The notes: generated by a model not told the origin, from the letters alone. A stretch of DNA of 64,000 nt from CAZGMJ01 sp964526785 (GCA_964526785.1 CAZGMJ010000004.1:1-64000); one strand, 5' to 3'; shown: positions 29,166 to 38,156, numbered from the stretch's first letter. A program made the numbers and translations.

Positions 29166-29239
29166 GGTCTCCCTGAGGGAGGTGCCTACGAATGTTTCGT
29201 CTTATTGTGAAAAACCCGCAGACACGGATCAATTACAAT
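29127..29239 (-). ncRNA. tracrRNA of the type II-C CRISPR-Cas system
   Basis: The 5' end is an anti-repeat (29204-29239). Set against the crRNA repeat, 27 of 36 positions match exactly on the opposite strand. Of the nine differences, positions 1, 7, 11, 13 and 21 give G-U pairs and only 8-10 and 15 are true mismatches. The duplex therefore has a 6-7 bp lower stem (GUUGUG/CACAAU), a small internal loop, and a long upper stem, the classical crRNA:tracrRNA shape. Downstream follow a CTCCCTCAGGGAG hairpin and the terminator stem AGCCGCAG/CTGCGGCT with seven T. A promoter ends exactly where the anti-repeat begins. Transcribed away from cas9. Confidence 0.9.
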
Positions 29240-29245
29240 ACTGTG

Positions 29246-29274
29246 ATTTTAGTGCTGCCGGCTGGAATGGTCAA
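29246..29274 (-). promoter_or_regulatory. tracrRNA promoter
   Basis: On the minus strand TTGACC and TAAAAT are separated by exactly 17 bases. Start of transcription is expected about seven bases further on, at 29239, the first base of the anti-repeat. It lies in the cas9 leader, facing the other way. Confidence 0.8.
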
Positions 29275-29322
29275 GAGGAAAAATGTGTTATCGCATGCGG
29301 CTTTTTTGAAGGGAGAAATCGA

Positions 29323-32300
29323 ATGAAATTGTTGGGCCTCGACATAGGATCGAATTCTGTCGGTTCGGCGTGGATCGATACGGAGGAAAAGACAATTAAG
29401 ATGGGAGTGAGTGTTTTTCCGGCCGGCGTGGAAGAGCACACGGATAAGAGGGGCGAGCCCAAGAATCAGGCGCGAAGGAGGCAAAGGCAGCAACGACGCT
29501 CTATCGCCAGGCGAGCGAAACTTAAGAGGCGTGTTCGACAGTATCTGATCGAGAAGGAGTGGATGCCAGTTGACGCGGAGAAGCTTCAGAAGTGGGAGAA
29601 TCTGAATCCGTGGCTGCTTCGGCGGGATGCTGTGAAGGCAGAATTGAAGACAGATGGTCATTTCACCGGCGGGCAGAAATTCGGCAGGATTCTGCTGCAT
29701 CTTGCGCAGCGTCGTGGGGCGTGGTGGTTCGATGAGGAAACGGAAGAGGATGAGGGCAAGAAGAAAAACGATCCCACTGAAAAGAAGGGTACAGTCGAGT
29801 ACACAAAGGCAGTGATGAAGAGGAAGGGCTTTGCTACGTTCGGCGAGCTAATGGCATGCGAATACGAAGCGAGAGTGACTGTCACCAAGAACGGCAGAAG
29901 AAGGAACGAGCGGGTTAGGAACCGGAACGATGAGTTCGGGCAGAAAGTGTCTGAGTTCGTGGCCGATAGGCATATGATACTTGACGAGTTTCAGAAGATA
30001 TGGGAGACGCAAGCGGGATTCAGAGGAGAACTGGGCGAGCAGTTGACGGATGCAGCAAAGGAGGAACTGTACAACAAGAAGAAGACTGATACGTGGCGAT
30101 GCCAAGGGGTATTGTTCAGCCAGAGAAAGGCATATTGGGATCTGGGCACACTTGGGAGGTGTGATCTGGAGCCGACGGATGAGAAGTGCCCGAAGGCTGA
30201 CATGTATGCTCAGGAATTCCTCGTTCTGACGAGCGTCAACAATGTTCGCATAACGCCGCCGGGAGAAGAAAGCAGAAAGCTGAATCCGAAAGAGCGAGAG
30301 AAGGTTATTCAACGGGTACGAAGGCAGAAGACAGCGTCTGAGGGGACGCTAAGAAGCGCCCTGGGGATAGACAAGGGCGTGAACAAAAGCGCCTATACGC
30401 TCAACACAGACGATGACAAGTTCACCATTAACGGCGATTGGTTTTATTCGAGCATAGCCTGCGGGGTGTTCGGAGAAGAAGCTTGGGGTTCACTTGATGA
30501 TAAGATGAGGGAATCTGTGAACAGCGCCATTTTGAAATTCGACCCTACCGACGAAGATGATGAAAAGAAACTCCGCGCGGGCTGTAAGAAGTGGTGGAAT
30601 CTGGATAGTGAAAAGGCGGAGAAGCTCATAGAAGCATGGAAGAAGAGACCCAAGCGCGATCAGCGGGTAAATCTGTCAAGACGAGCCATCATAAACCTGC
30701 TGCCGTATCTGCGGGATGGGTGGAGTGTCACTGAGGCGCGGGACATGTTTGCGGAGGATGCTACAAACGGCGCTGATGAGGCGACAAGGGCGCGGTATTC
30801 GACAAAGAAGGTGGCGGTCAGCAAGCGCATCCGAACCTTCCAGAAGAAGCATCCCGGCTTGTTGCCGCCAGTGGATGAGGGAATCTCCAATCCCGTCGTG
30901 AGGAAGAGCATTCACGAGGTTAGAAAGCACTTGATGGAATACCTCAAGGAATACGGATGTCCTCCCGACAGGGTTGTCATAGAGCTTGCCAGAGAAGCGA
31001 GGCAGACGGCGAAAGTAGTCTCGGAAAGACTGCATAGGAACAAGGCGATCGATGAACTCAGGAAAGAGATCATAAAGACTCACAATCTCGATGCTGAATA
31101 CGTGACGACCACACAAAGGGAAAGGGCAATACAGCGGGTAAGGTTATGCAGACAACAGAGGCAGATGTGCGCATATTCAGGGGACACCATAACGGACAAG
31201 AAGGCTGCGGACGGGGATGGCCTGGAAGTCGATCACATAGTGCCGAGGAGCAAAGGGGGGAATAATGGGATGAGCAATCTCGTTTTATGCTATGCTTCTG
31301 CAAACCAGGGCAAGGGACATAGGACACCTATTGACTGGCTCAGCAAAACGGATTTCGAAGGACTGGAGCAGAGATTCAGGCATCTGAAGCCGGAGGAAAA
31401 GAAGGGAAGAAGGTTCATCACGAAAGACAATGTCGATATGACAGACAACAGGAAATGGGAGAATCTGCACCGAAGGACGCCCAGGGAAGGTTTCACTGAG
31501 GAACAGCTTTCTTCAAGTGCTTATGCGGCGAGACAAGTAAGCAATTGGATCAATAAGGTCCTGTACGGCACTGAGGATAGAAGCACGAGGTATGTGTTTG
31601 CATCGCGGGGCGATTATACGGGGATATTGAGAAGAGACTGGGGACTGTTCTTCGACGACGCCGGCGAGCGAAGCGAGAAGGGAGGCAAGAATCGAGGAGA
31701 CCACAGACATCATGCGGTGGACGCAGCGGTTATTGCGATGACACCGCAGCACTTCGACCGCATCAAGCGATCATTCGCTGATTTGGAGGAGCAAAAAGAA
31801 GACAAGAGTATTGAAGCGAAACGAGAAGCTGTCGAAGAGCCATGGGAAGGATTCAGCAAGCAGCTTGCTCACGAATACAAGAACATGAAGGTCTCGCACA
31901 GGGCGTACAACAGGCAACTCGCGGGATACCTGCACAAAGACACGTTGTACGGACCGGCAGTGGTCTATGAGAAACACAACAAGGATGACGAGAAGAAAGG
32001 TATTAAGAGGGGCGATTTGAAGCGTGACAAGGATGGGCAGCCTTTGCTGAGGAAGGGCTTGTACGTTAAGAGCATCCCTGCGGCGAATATAAAGAAAAAT
32101 CACCTGAGTATGCCAGACGGATGGGCTGAATTGAAGGACGAATACGATAAGGCCAACACACAGGTGCGCAGGAGAACCATAAGAAGGGAGATGCTTGCTC
32201 TTGAGGACGTGTCACCGGGAAAATCCGGCGTTATCAGAGATATCGAACTGAGGGACAAGATCCGTGACTGGCTTGAGGAACACAATTACGAAAGCATTGA

Positions 32301-32919
32301 AAAGGCAAAGGGCGAGATCAAGAAACATGGGCTTGTAGTAAACGGAACACCTGTTCGGAAAGTAAGACTGCTTTGGAAACTTAACGAAGTCGTGGAAGTA
32401 CCAAGGAAACACTTTGACCAGAAAGCACGTAGATTTCAAACAAAGAACGCTTGCAAATCAAAACGAGTGTATCAATCTCAGAATAATCACCACATAGAAA
32501 TTAGACAGAAGACAAGTAAGAATGGTGAAATCAAATGGACGGGGGAAGTCATCTCTAATTTCGAAGCAGCACGGCGATGTAGAACTGATGGTTCAGGAAT
32601 TGTAAATAGAGCGGATAGTCACAATGGGCAGTTCGTGATCTCCCTTGCGCGGGGTGAGATTGTGCACATGAATCACCCCAACACCGGCAGGTCGGATTAT
32701 TTTGTGGTATTCAAGATTGATCGCACGGGGACCGTCCATTTCACGGCGCACACAGATGGAAATCCGGCCAGCAGCAAGGATAAGAAGGTGAAGCTTCGAG
32801 AAGATATTGCTTTAGTGCCAAACGATTTGCACAAATACATGATATTCACCGAGGACGGTATTCCTGAGAAGGTACGGATATCGCCACTTGGGGAGGTTCG
32901 GGTTTTGGAAAGGGATTGA
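29323..32919 (+). CDS. cas9: Cas9 endonuclease, type II-C
   Basis: 1198 aa. RNA-guided DNA nuclease using crRNA and the tracrRNA encoded just upstream. RuvC-I: LLGLDIGSNSVG with D7. Arg-rich bridge helix: ARRRQRQQRRSIARRAKLKR. RuvC-II: VIELAREA with E554. HNH: LEVDHIVPRSKGGNN with H638. RuvC-III: HHAVDAAVIA with H796-D800. All catalytic residues are intact, so it should cut both strands. The length and the absence of csn2 or cas4 place it in II-C. I chose the ATG at 29323: GGGAG precedes it, LLGLDIGSNS is the expected N-terminus, and the longer frame from 29149 runs through the tracrRNA gene. The gene is visibly less GC-rich than its chromosomal neighbours, as expected of transferred DNA. The PAM cannot be read from sequence. 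Confidence 0.97.
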   Translation: MKLLGLDIGSNSVGSAWIDTEEKTIKMGVSVFPAGVEEHTDKRGEPKNQARRRQRQQRRSIARRAKLKRRVRQYLIEKEWMPVDAEKLQKWENLNPWLLRRDAVKAELKTDGHFTGGQKFGRILLHLAQRRGAWWFDEETEEDEGKKKNDPTEKKGTVEYTKAVMKRKGFATFGELMACEYEARVTVTKNGRRRNERVRNRNDEFGQKVSEFVADRHMILDEFQKIWETQAGFRGELGEQLTDAAKEELYNKKKTDTWRCQGVLFSQRKAYWDLGTLGRCDLEPTDEKCPKADMYAQEFLVLTSVNNVRITPPGEESRKLNPKEREKVIQRVRRQKTASEGTLRSALGIDKGVNKSAYTLNTDDDKFTINGDWFYSSIACGVFGEEAWGSLDDKMRESVNSAILKFDPTDEDDEKKLRAGCKKWWNLDSEKAEKLIEAWKKRPKRDQRVNLSRRAIINLLPYLRDGWSVTEARDMFAEDATNGADEATRARYSTKKVAVSKRIRTFQKKHPGLLPPVDEGISNPVVRKSIHEVRKHLMEYLKEYGCPPDRVVIELAREARQTAKVVSERLHRNKAIDELRKEIIKTHNLDAEYVTTTQRERAIQRVRLCRQQRQMCAYSGDTITDKKAADGDGLEVDHIVPRSKGGNNGMSNLVLCYASANQGKGHRTPIDWLSKTDFEGLEQRFRHLKPEEKKGRRFITKDNVDMTDNRKWENLHRRTPREGFTEEQLSSSAYAARQVSNWINKVLYGTEDRSTRYVFASRGDYTGILRRDWGLFFDDAGERSEKGGKNRGDHRHHAVDAAVIAMTPQHFDRIKRSFADLEEQKEDKSIEAKREAVEEPWEGFSKQLAHEYKNMKVSHRAYNRQLAGYLHKDTLYGPAVVYEKHNKDDEKKGIKRGDLKRDKDGQPLLRKGLYVKSIPAANIKKNHLSMPDGWAELKDEYDKANTQVRRRTIRREMLALEDVSPGKSGVIRDIELRDKIRDWLEEHNYESIEKAKGEIKKHGLVVNGTPVRKVRLLWKLNEVVEVPRKHFDQKARRFQTKNACKSKRVYQSQNNHHIEIRQKTSKNGEIKWTGEVISNFEAARRCRTDGSGIVNRADSHNGQFVISLARGEIVHMNHPNTGRSDYFVVFKIDRTGTVHFTAHTDGNPASSKDKKVKLREDIALVPNDLHKYMIFTEDGIPEKVRISPLGEVRVLERD

Positions 32920-32994
32920 TTCGCAAGTCACTGCCTGCATTTGCCGATAGAGTGAGGGGGAACGGGCTGCAGGGGCAATTGCGGGTGGCTTTCG

Positions 32995-33891
32995 ATGATA
33001 AAGCGGATAGTGGAGATATCGTCAGCGCGGACTTTCCTGTCGATCCGGCACGGGCAGCTTGTCGTGAAGAACAACGGCGAGCGGCTTTCGAGCATACCGT
33101 GCGAGGATATCGGCGTGCTGCTGGTGGACCATCAGGGGACGAGCTACACACATTCGGTATTCACCGAGCTTCTGGACAAGGGGGCGGCGGTGGTTCTGTG
33201 CGGGGGCAATCATCATCCGGCGGGAATGCTGCTGCCGATAGAGAGCAATCATGCGCAGAGCGAGCGGTTTCGACAACAGATCGAGGCAAAGGTCCCTTTG
33301 AAGAAGCAACTCTGGCGGCAGATCGTGCGGGCGAAGATCAAGCATCAGGCGAGAGTTATAGGAAGCGAGAGCGACGCTTATCCGGCTTTGATGGCATTGC
33401 GCCGACGGGTTCGCAGCGGCGACCCGGAGAACGTCGAGGCGCAGGCCAGCAAGAAGTACTGGCGGGTCTTTCTACAGGATGTAACCAGCGACTTTCGGAG
33501 GAACGCAGAGGGCAAGGCGCCGAACAACCTGCTGAACTACGGATACATGGTCATGCGGGCGGCGGTGGCACGGGCATTGTGCAGCGCGGGGCTGCTGCCG
33601 AGCCTCGGAATACATCACAGGAACCGGTACAATGCGTTTTGTCTGGCGGATGATCTGATCGAACCTTTCCGCGGTTACATAGACAGTCGCGTACGAGACA
33701 TATGCAATGAGGACGGGGTGCCCGACGTCCTGGATCAGCAACTCAAGGCGCGGTTGCTGGAGGTTCTTCACGAGTCGGTGACAATAGGCGAATTCAACGG
33801 GCCTTTGATGGTGGGACTGCACAGGACGATGGCGTCGCTGGCCCGCTGTTTTGCAGGGGTCGAGCGCGAACTGCTGTTGCCAAAGCTATGA
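32995..33891 (+). CDS. cas1: Cas1, CRISPR integrase subunit (type II)
   Basis: 298 aa. With Cas2 it inserts new spacers. The family text EISSARTFLSIRHGQLVV and IGVLLVDHQGTSYTHSVF opens the beta domain; the helical catalytic domain has NLLNYGYMVMRAAVARAL (metal Glu region variant), LGIHHRNRYNAFCLADDLIEP (His and Asp ligands) and the closing EFNGPLMVGLHRT. Start: GGGTGG before the ATG at 32995, 75 bases after cas9 with no room for another gene. The stop overlaps the cas2 start in ATGA, so the two are coupled. Confidence 0.96.
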   Translation: MIKRIVEISSARTFLSIRHGQLVVKNNGERLSSIPCEDIGVLLVDHQGTSYTHSVFTELLDKGAAVVLCGGNHHPAGMLLPIESNHAQSERFRQQIEAKVPLKKQLWRQIVRAKIKHQARVIGSESDAYPALMALRRRVRSGDPENVEAQASKKYWRVFLQDVTSDFRRNAEGKAPNNLLNYGYMVMRAAVARALCSAGLLPSLGIHHRNRYNAFCLADDLIEPFRGYIDSRVRDICNEDGVPDVLDQQLKARLLEVLHESVTIGEFNGPLMVGLHRTMASLARCFAGVERELLLPKL

Positions 33892-34217
33892 ATCTAAGCG
33901 GGTATAGGGCGGTGTGGATTTTCGCGATGTTCGATCTTCCGACGGATACCAAAAAGGCTCGGAAGGACTACGCCGTATTCCGCAAGAATCTGTTGCGAGA
34001 CGGGTTCAATATGCTACAATACTCGGTGTATGTAAGGCATTGTGCGAGCGAAGAAAATGCAGCAGTTCATTACAGTCGGATTACGGGTTTTCTGCCGCCG
34101 GACGGCGAGGTTCGTCTGCTTACGATCACCGATAAGCAATTCGGGCGGATGGAGAGTTTCTGGGGAAAAATGCGAAAACCGGGACCGCGAAAGCCTAAGC
34201 AACTCGAGTTATTCTAA
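33888..34217 (+). CDS. cas2: Cas2, CRISPR adaptation protein
   Basis: 109 aa, normal length. The ferredoxin-like fold shows in VWIFAMFDLPTDTKKARKDY (conserved Asp after the first strand), LLRDGFNMLQYSVYVRHC and VRLLTITDKQFGRME; it ends in a Lys/Pro-rich tail with QLELF typical of type II Cas2. It forms the bridge of the Cas1-Cas2 integrase. Start overlaps the cas1 stop by four bases. The array begins 48 bases downstream. Confidence 0.95.
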   Translation: MNLSGYRAVWIFAMFDLPTDTKKARKDYAVFRKNLLRDGFNMLQYSVYVRHCASEENAAVHYSRITGFLPPDGEVRLLTITDKQFGRMESFWGKMRKPGPRKPKQLELF

Positions 34218-34222
34218 TTTCA

Positions 34223-34263
34223 ATTCTCCGCAAACCCTTGCAGGGCAAGGCCTTGCGGAGAAT
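34223..34263. repeat. two-tier hairpin between cas2 and the CRISPR array
   Basis: Outer perfect arms of 11 bp (ATTCTCCGCAA/TTGCGGAGAAT), a two-base symmetric internal loop, inner perfect arms of 6 bp (CCTTGC/GCAAGG) and a three-base loop. There is no T run on either side, so it is not a standard intrinsic terminator. It ends two bases before the first repeat. It may stop cas transcripts and pre-crRNA running in from either side, or mark the integration end of the array. Confidence 0.8.
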
Positions 34264-34265
34264 GT

Positions 34266-34893
34266 ATTGTAATTGATCCGCGTCTGAGAGCAAGCCACAA
34301 CAGAATGGCGAAAGAGAGTAAACGGAAGTTCATTGTAATTGATCCGCGTCTGAGAGCAAGCCACAACAGCTCTTGCTCGATCTTCTGTATTTCTTTAATT
34401 GTAATTGATCCGCGTCTGAGAGCAAGCCACAACAGAAGATCGACACTCTGGATATGAATGATGATTGTAATTGATCCGCGTCTGAGAGCAAGCCACAACC
34501 ACTCACCTCATTCACGGCACGGCGGCTAATTGTAATTGATCCGCGTCTGAGAGCAAGCCACAACAAGCGGGCAGGCGTACCTACTGAGGCTATTATTGTA
34601 ATTGATCCGCGTCTGAGAGCAAGCCACAACGTAAGAGTGTTGACTATCACTACGGCCGTAATTGTAATTGATCCGCGTCTGAGAGCAAGCCACAACTGGG
34701 TAACCCTGCGGTGCACTCTGCGTTGATTGTAATTGATCCGCGTCTGAGAGCAAGCCACAACTTGACACGGACGATGGACCGGATTCGATGTATTGTAATT
34801 GATCCGCGTCTGAGAGCAAGCCACAACTAACTGTCCCACTGACACCAAATTTCAAGTATTGTAGTTGATCCGCGCCTGAGAGCAAGCCACAAC
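34266..34893 (-). CRISPR. type II-C CRISPR array, 10 repeats and 9 spacers
   Basis: Repeats of 36 bp start at 34266, 34332, 34398, 34464, 34529, 34595, 34661, 34726, 34792 and 34858; spacers are 29-30 bp. On the plus strand a repeat begins ATTGTAATTGATCCGCG and ends GCAAGCCACAAC. The crRNA sense is the minus strand, because type II repeats start GTTG and end near TACAAT and because the tracrRNA anti-repeat pairs with that strand. Nine repeats are identical; the one at 34858-34893 carries two changes and is the degenerate terminal copy, at the end far from cas2. Each repeat ends in TACAAT, with TTGCTC 16 bases upstream, so crRNAs may start inside repeats as in Neisseria and Campylobacter II-C arrays. 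Confidence 0.97.
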
Positions 34894-34925
34894 GGGGGAC
34901 AAACTTGCAAGGGTAGTGCTCTGGC

Positions 34926-37900
34926 TCAATCGTTCCGGCTGTTGGGGAGTTTCCGGCGGTAGGTTTGGAGGCGGCGCTGTATCAGGGCGGCGGACTCGGC
35001 ATCGCCGCGGGTTTCGGCGAGGCTGAGGGCTTTTTCGGCGGCGGCGACGGCGGGCCGGTACTGCTGTTTTTCGGCGTAGCCGGCGGCGAGCATCACGTGC
35101 AACTGCGGACCGTCGAGATCCGGGCGGCGGCGGACCGCCCGGCGGTAGTGTTCGAGGGCGCGTTCGGCGTCGCCCTGCTGTGCGAGGGCGAGGGCGAGAT
35201 TGTAGCGAGCGAGGGGGTAGTCCGAGCGAAGCTCCAGTGCGCGTCGGAGGGCGTCGGCCGCGGCGGCGAGCTGGTTGCGGTAGAGGTGCAGCATGCCGAG
35301 ATGGGCGTGCGCTTCAGGGCAATCGGCAGCGAGCTGCACGGCCCTGCGCGCCGCGGTAAGGGCCGGCTCGATGCGCTGTCCGGCCGTAAGGGCCATCGAT
35401 TTGACGAGCCAGGCGGCGCCGAATTCGGGCTCGCGGGCGATCAGGGCGTCCATATCGGCGATGACCTGATCGGGGTTGACCCGGCCGGCGGACAGGGCCC
35501 CGCCGATGCCTTCGAGGGCCCGGCTGCGAAGCTCGACGAGCGGGCCGTAGGCGGGCAGGAGCCTGAGGCCTTCACGGCTGTTGATCAGGCGGGAGAAGAA
35601 CGTCGGCTGGGCGTGGGCCGCCAGCAGCATCACGGCCACGCGATTGCGGAGGTCGTATGCCTGCTTCCACCGCTCGATCTGCGGGGCGGACATGCCGGTC
35701 CAGTCGATATGGTTCTGCAGCGAGCCGCGGCGCATGATTTCGATCAGCCGGGGGAAATGCTCCGAGAGCGAGAGGCGCGTGGGGTCGAGATTGAATTCGA
35801 TGAACGGGTGGTTGTCGGTGTTGATGCGGTGGCGGGCGAGGTAGCGGCGGATATCGTGCTCGTCGGCGATGTAGCAGGCGAGGACGTCGGCGCTGTGGTC
35901 GAAGTAGAGGTAGTCGACGCTGTCGCGGACGGCCGGTTTGTCGAGCAGTTCCTGGATGCGGGCCGGGGCGAAGGACTGCGGCTCCCGCGAACCGACCAGA
36001 TAGAAGAACACGAACGGGCGGGTGACGGGGAACCAGACGGTGGCGTGCGGGAATGCGTCGATGAAGGTGGCGAGGATGCTGTCGAAATTGGATTTGGGAT
36101 GGCCCTGGAGGTGGAGCTTGGTCATGAACAGGCCGCCGGGCCTGAGGTGGGTCAGGGCGTTGCGGAAGTGTTCTCTGGTGAACAGCGGGGCGCTGCCGGA
36201 GGTGCGGTGCACGTTCGAATCGTTGACGATGATGTCGTAGCGGCGCGGGGTCATCTTGAGGTAGTTGCGGCCGTCCATGTGGATCATGTTGACGTAGCGG
36301 TCCAGCTCTTCGCCCAGGTTGACGTGGCTGAAGTATTCCAGGGCGACGCGCGTGACCTCGGGGGCGATCTCGACGCAGTCGATGCGGTCGAGGTCGTGCT
36401 TCGCCAGGCAGGCCACGGTCTCGCCGCTGCCGAAGCCGAAGGACAGGACGGTCTCGGGGTTTCCGTGCAGCAGGACGGGCAGGTGGCCGAGGGTTTTCTG
36501 GGCGGAACGCCGGATGCCGTCGCCGGCCATTTCGATGTGGTCGATGGCCATGGAGCGGGTGCCGTCGGGGTGTTCGCTGATTCCGACGGTGGTGGTGACT
36601 CCCTCTTCGATGTGGATCGGCCGGCCCGAGTACGTCATGCCGACGATCCGGCGAAACGTGTCGGTCGGGATGACCAGGCAGGCGGCGGTCAGGAGCAGGA
36701 CGGGTGCCGCGGAGCAGAGGCGCAGGGCCGGGTGCGGGGCGCGGTGAAAGAGCTGGACGGTGGCGAGGCCCAGCCACATGGCCAGCAGGCCGAGGATCAT
36801 GGCCGAAAGCTGCACGCCCAGAAGCGGTATGAGGACAAAGCCGGTGGCGATGCCGCCGACGACGGCGCCGATGGTGTTGACGCCGTAGATGGTGCCGGTT
36901 GTGCGGCCGACGGCGTGGTGCATACTGCCCCATGCCTGCAGGACAAGGGGGAAGCCTATGCCCATGACGACGGCGGGCATGAGGAAGAGGAACAGGCTGT
37001 CGGTGATCGGCTGGACGGCCAGGCGAATGTCTGAGGCGACGCCCATGGCGGTCAGCAGGCTCGTCATGACGGGGGTTTGCTTGATGACGGTGAACCAGGT
37101 CTTGAAGAACGGGATGTAAGCGATTCCGAAGGCGCCGAGGACGACCATGCAGAGGCCGAACGCGACGGCGTGGTTGCTCAGGCGGCGGGACAGGCGGCTG
37201 CCTATCCATGCACCGATGACGTTGCCGAGAAGGTACACGGTCAGGACGGCGGAGAAGACGTAGGTGTAGCTGCCGAGCGGCAGTGCGACGCTGCGCATCC
37301 AGATCAGTTCGTAGCCGATGCTGACCAGACCGCTGAGCAGGCAGACGGCGAGCAGCAGGCGACGTCCGGCCGGCGGCGCCGGGTGGGCATCGCTATCTCC
37401 GGCGGCCGGTTTGGCGCGCGGCGGCGAAAAAGCAGCACGCGGGGCGTCATTTCGACGAGAGAGCAGAAAGCCGCCGAGGGCCACGAGGAGGTTCAGCGCC
37501 GCGGCGACGTAGAGCGATCCCATGACGCCGACGAGCCGGATGAGAACGAAGCCGGCCAGGAAGCAGCCGACGGCGGCGCCGAAGGTGTTCAGGGCGTAGA
37601 GCCGGCCGACGAGGTGGCCGACGCGCTGTTCGATGGAAGTGACGTAGCGGCCGAGCAGGGGCAGCGTGCTGCCCATCAGCATGGTGGGGACCAGCAGCAG
37701 GCACGCCGAGACAACCAACTGCACCACGAGCAGGCCGCGCGTGGACGGCCCGAAAGCGACGAACAGGCGCTTGTATCCGGCTTCGGCGACGCGCAGCGCC
37801 AACGGCATCATCAGCGCCGAGACCGTGACGAGCAGTTCGAGGCCGGCGTAGAGCCGGAGCTTTCGTTCGATGCGGTCGGCGTAGCGAGCCATCAGCAGGG

Positions 37901-38117
37901 CGCCGAGAGCCAGGCCGCCCATGAAGACCGAGACCACGATGCTGGAGGCGTAGACGGTGTTGCCGAGGGCGAGCTTGAGCAGGCGGACCCAGATGACTTC
38001 GTCGATCAGGGAGCACATTCCCGAGCAGAAGTACACGAGCATGATGAGGACGACGCCGCGGCGGCTGTGTTCTGCGGGCAGAGGCTTGTTCGGTTGCTTC
38101 TTCTTTTTCTTCGTCAT
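34926..38117 (-). CDS. polytopic membrane protein fused to spermidine-synthase-like domain and TPRs
   Basis: 1063 aa from MTKKKKKQPNKPLP at 38117; a GTG start at 38153 is possible but has no ribosome site. About residues 20-500 form roughly 12 membrane segments of an MFS-like type (IDEVIWVRLLKLALGNTVYA is the characteristic opening). Residues about 520-740 are a SpeE-like Rossmann domain (SFGFGSGETVACLAKHDLD for the AdoMet site, RIDCVEIAPEVT, YDIIVNDSNVHRT, GGLFMTKLHLQG). About 850-1050 are TPR repeats (YPLARYNLALALAQQGDAE). The polyamine role is doubtful since no polyamine genes are near; a membrane methyltransferase-like or transfer role is as likely. The TolB/TPR gene upstream ends about 40 bases before it, so they form an operon. 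Confidence 0.85.
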   Translation of the reverse strand: MTKKKKKQPNKPLPAEHSRRGVVLIMLVYFCSGMCSLIDEVIWVRLLKLALGNTVYASSIVVSVFMGGLALGALLMARYADRIERKLRLYAGLELLVTVSALMMPLALRVAEAGYKRLFVAFGPSTRGLLVVQLVVSACLLLVPTMLMGSTLPLLGRYVTSIEQRVGHLVGRLYALNTFGAAVGCFLAGFVLIRLVGVMGSLYVAAALNLLVALGGFLLSRRNDAPRAAFSPPRAKPAAGDSDAHPAPPAGRRLLLAVCLLSGLVSIGYELIWMRSVALPLGSYTYVFSAVLTVYLLGNVIGAWIGSRLSRRLSNHAVAFGLCMVVLGAFGIAYIPFFKTWFTVIKQTPVMTSLLTAMGVASDIRLAVQPITDSLFLFLMPAVVMGIGFPLVLQAWGSMHHAVGRTTGTIYGVNTIGAVVGGIATGFVLIPLLGVQLSAMILGLLAMWLGLATVQLFHRAPHPALRLCSAAPVLLLTAACLVIPTDTFRRIVGMTYSGRPIHIEEGVTTTVGISEHPDGTRSMAIDHIEMAGDGIRRSAQKTLGHLPVLLHGNPETVLSFGFGSGETVACLAKHDLDRIDCVEIAPEVTRVALEYFSHVNLGEELDRYVNMIHMDGRNYLKMTPRRYDIIVNDSNVHRTSGSAPLFTREHFRNALTHLRPGGLFMTKLHLQGHPKSNFDSILATFIDAFPHATVWFPVTRPFVFFYLVGSREPQSFAPARIQELLDKPAVRDSVDYLYFDHSADVLACYIADEHDIRRYLARHRINTDNHPFIEFNLDPTRLSLSEHFPRLIEIMRRGSLQNHIDWTGMSAPQIERWKQAYDLRNRVAVMLLAAHAQPTFFSRLINSREGLRLLPAYGPLVELRSRALEGIGGALSAGRVNPDQVIADMDALIAREPEFGAAWLVKSMALTAGQRIEPALTAARRAVQLAADCPEAHAHLGMLHLYRNQLAAAADALRRALELRSDYPLARYNLALALAQQGDAERALEHYRRAVRRRPDLDGPQLHVMLAAGYAEKQQYRPAVAAAEKALSLAETRGDAESAALIQRRLQTYRRKLPNSRND

Positions 38118-38156
38118 AAACGTGGTACCGACCTTCTCGGAACAGAACGACACGGA

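Noticed and set aside
29204..29239. Isolated CRISPR repeat or remnant of a second array
   Set aside because: There is no adjacent repeat or spacer, and its changes from the repeat preserve RNA pairing; with promoter and terminator on the minus strand it is the tracrRNA anti-repeat.
29149..29322. 58-residue N-terminal extension of Cas9
   Set aside because: It runs through the tracrRNA gene and its promoter, lacks similarity to Cas9, and the ATG at 29323 has a ribosome site and the expected RuvC-I start.
32920..32994. A csn2, cas4 or other adaptation gene between cas9 and cas1
   Set aside because: Only 75 bases separate the two genes; no frame fits, and cas2 is followed directly by the hairpin and array.
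34302..34857. Self-targeting spacers against this window
   Set aside because: Reading the nine spacers against the window I noticed no match outside the array, but this was not an exhaustive search; it needs a proper alignment with phage and genome sequences.
34220..34893. Repetitive peptide frames through the CRISPR array (WLALRRGSITI units)
   Set aside because: They are translations of the 36-bp repeat; the unit length of about 66 bp keeps the frame open by chance.
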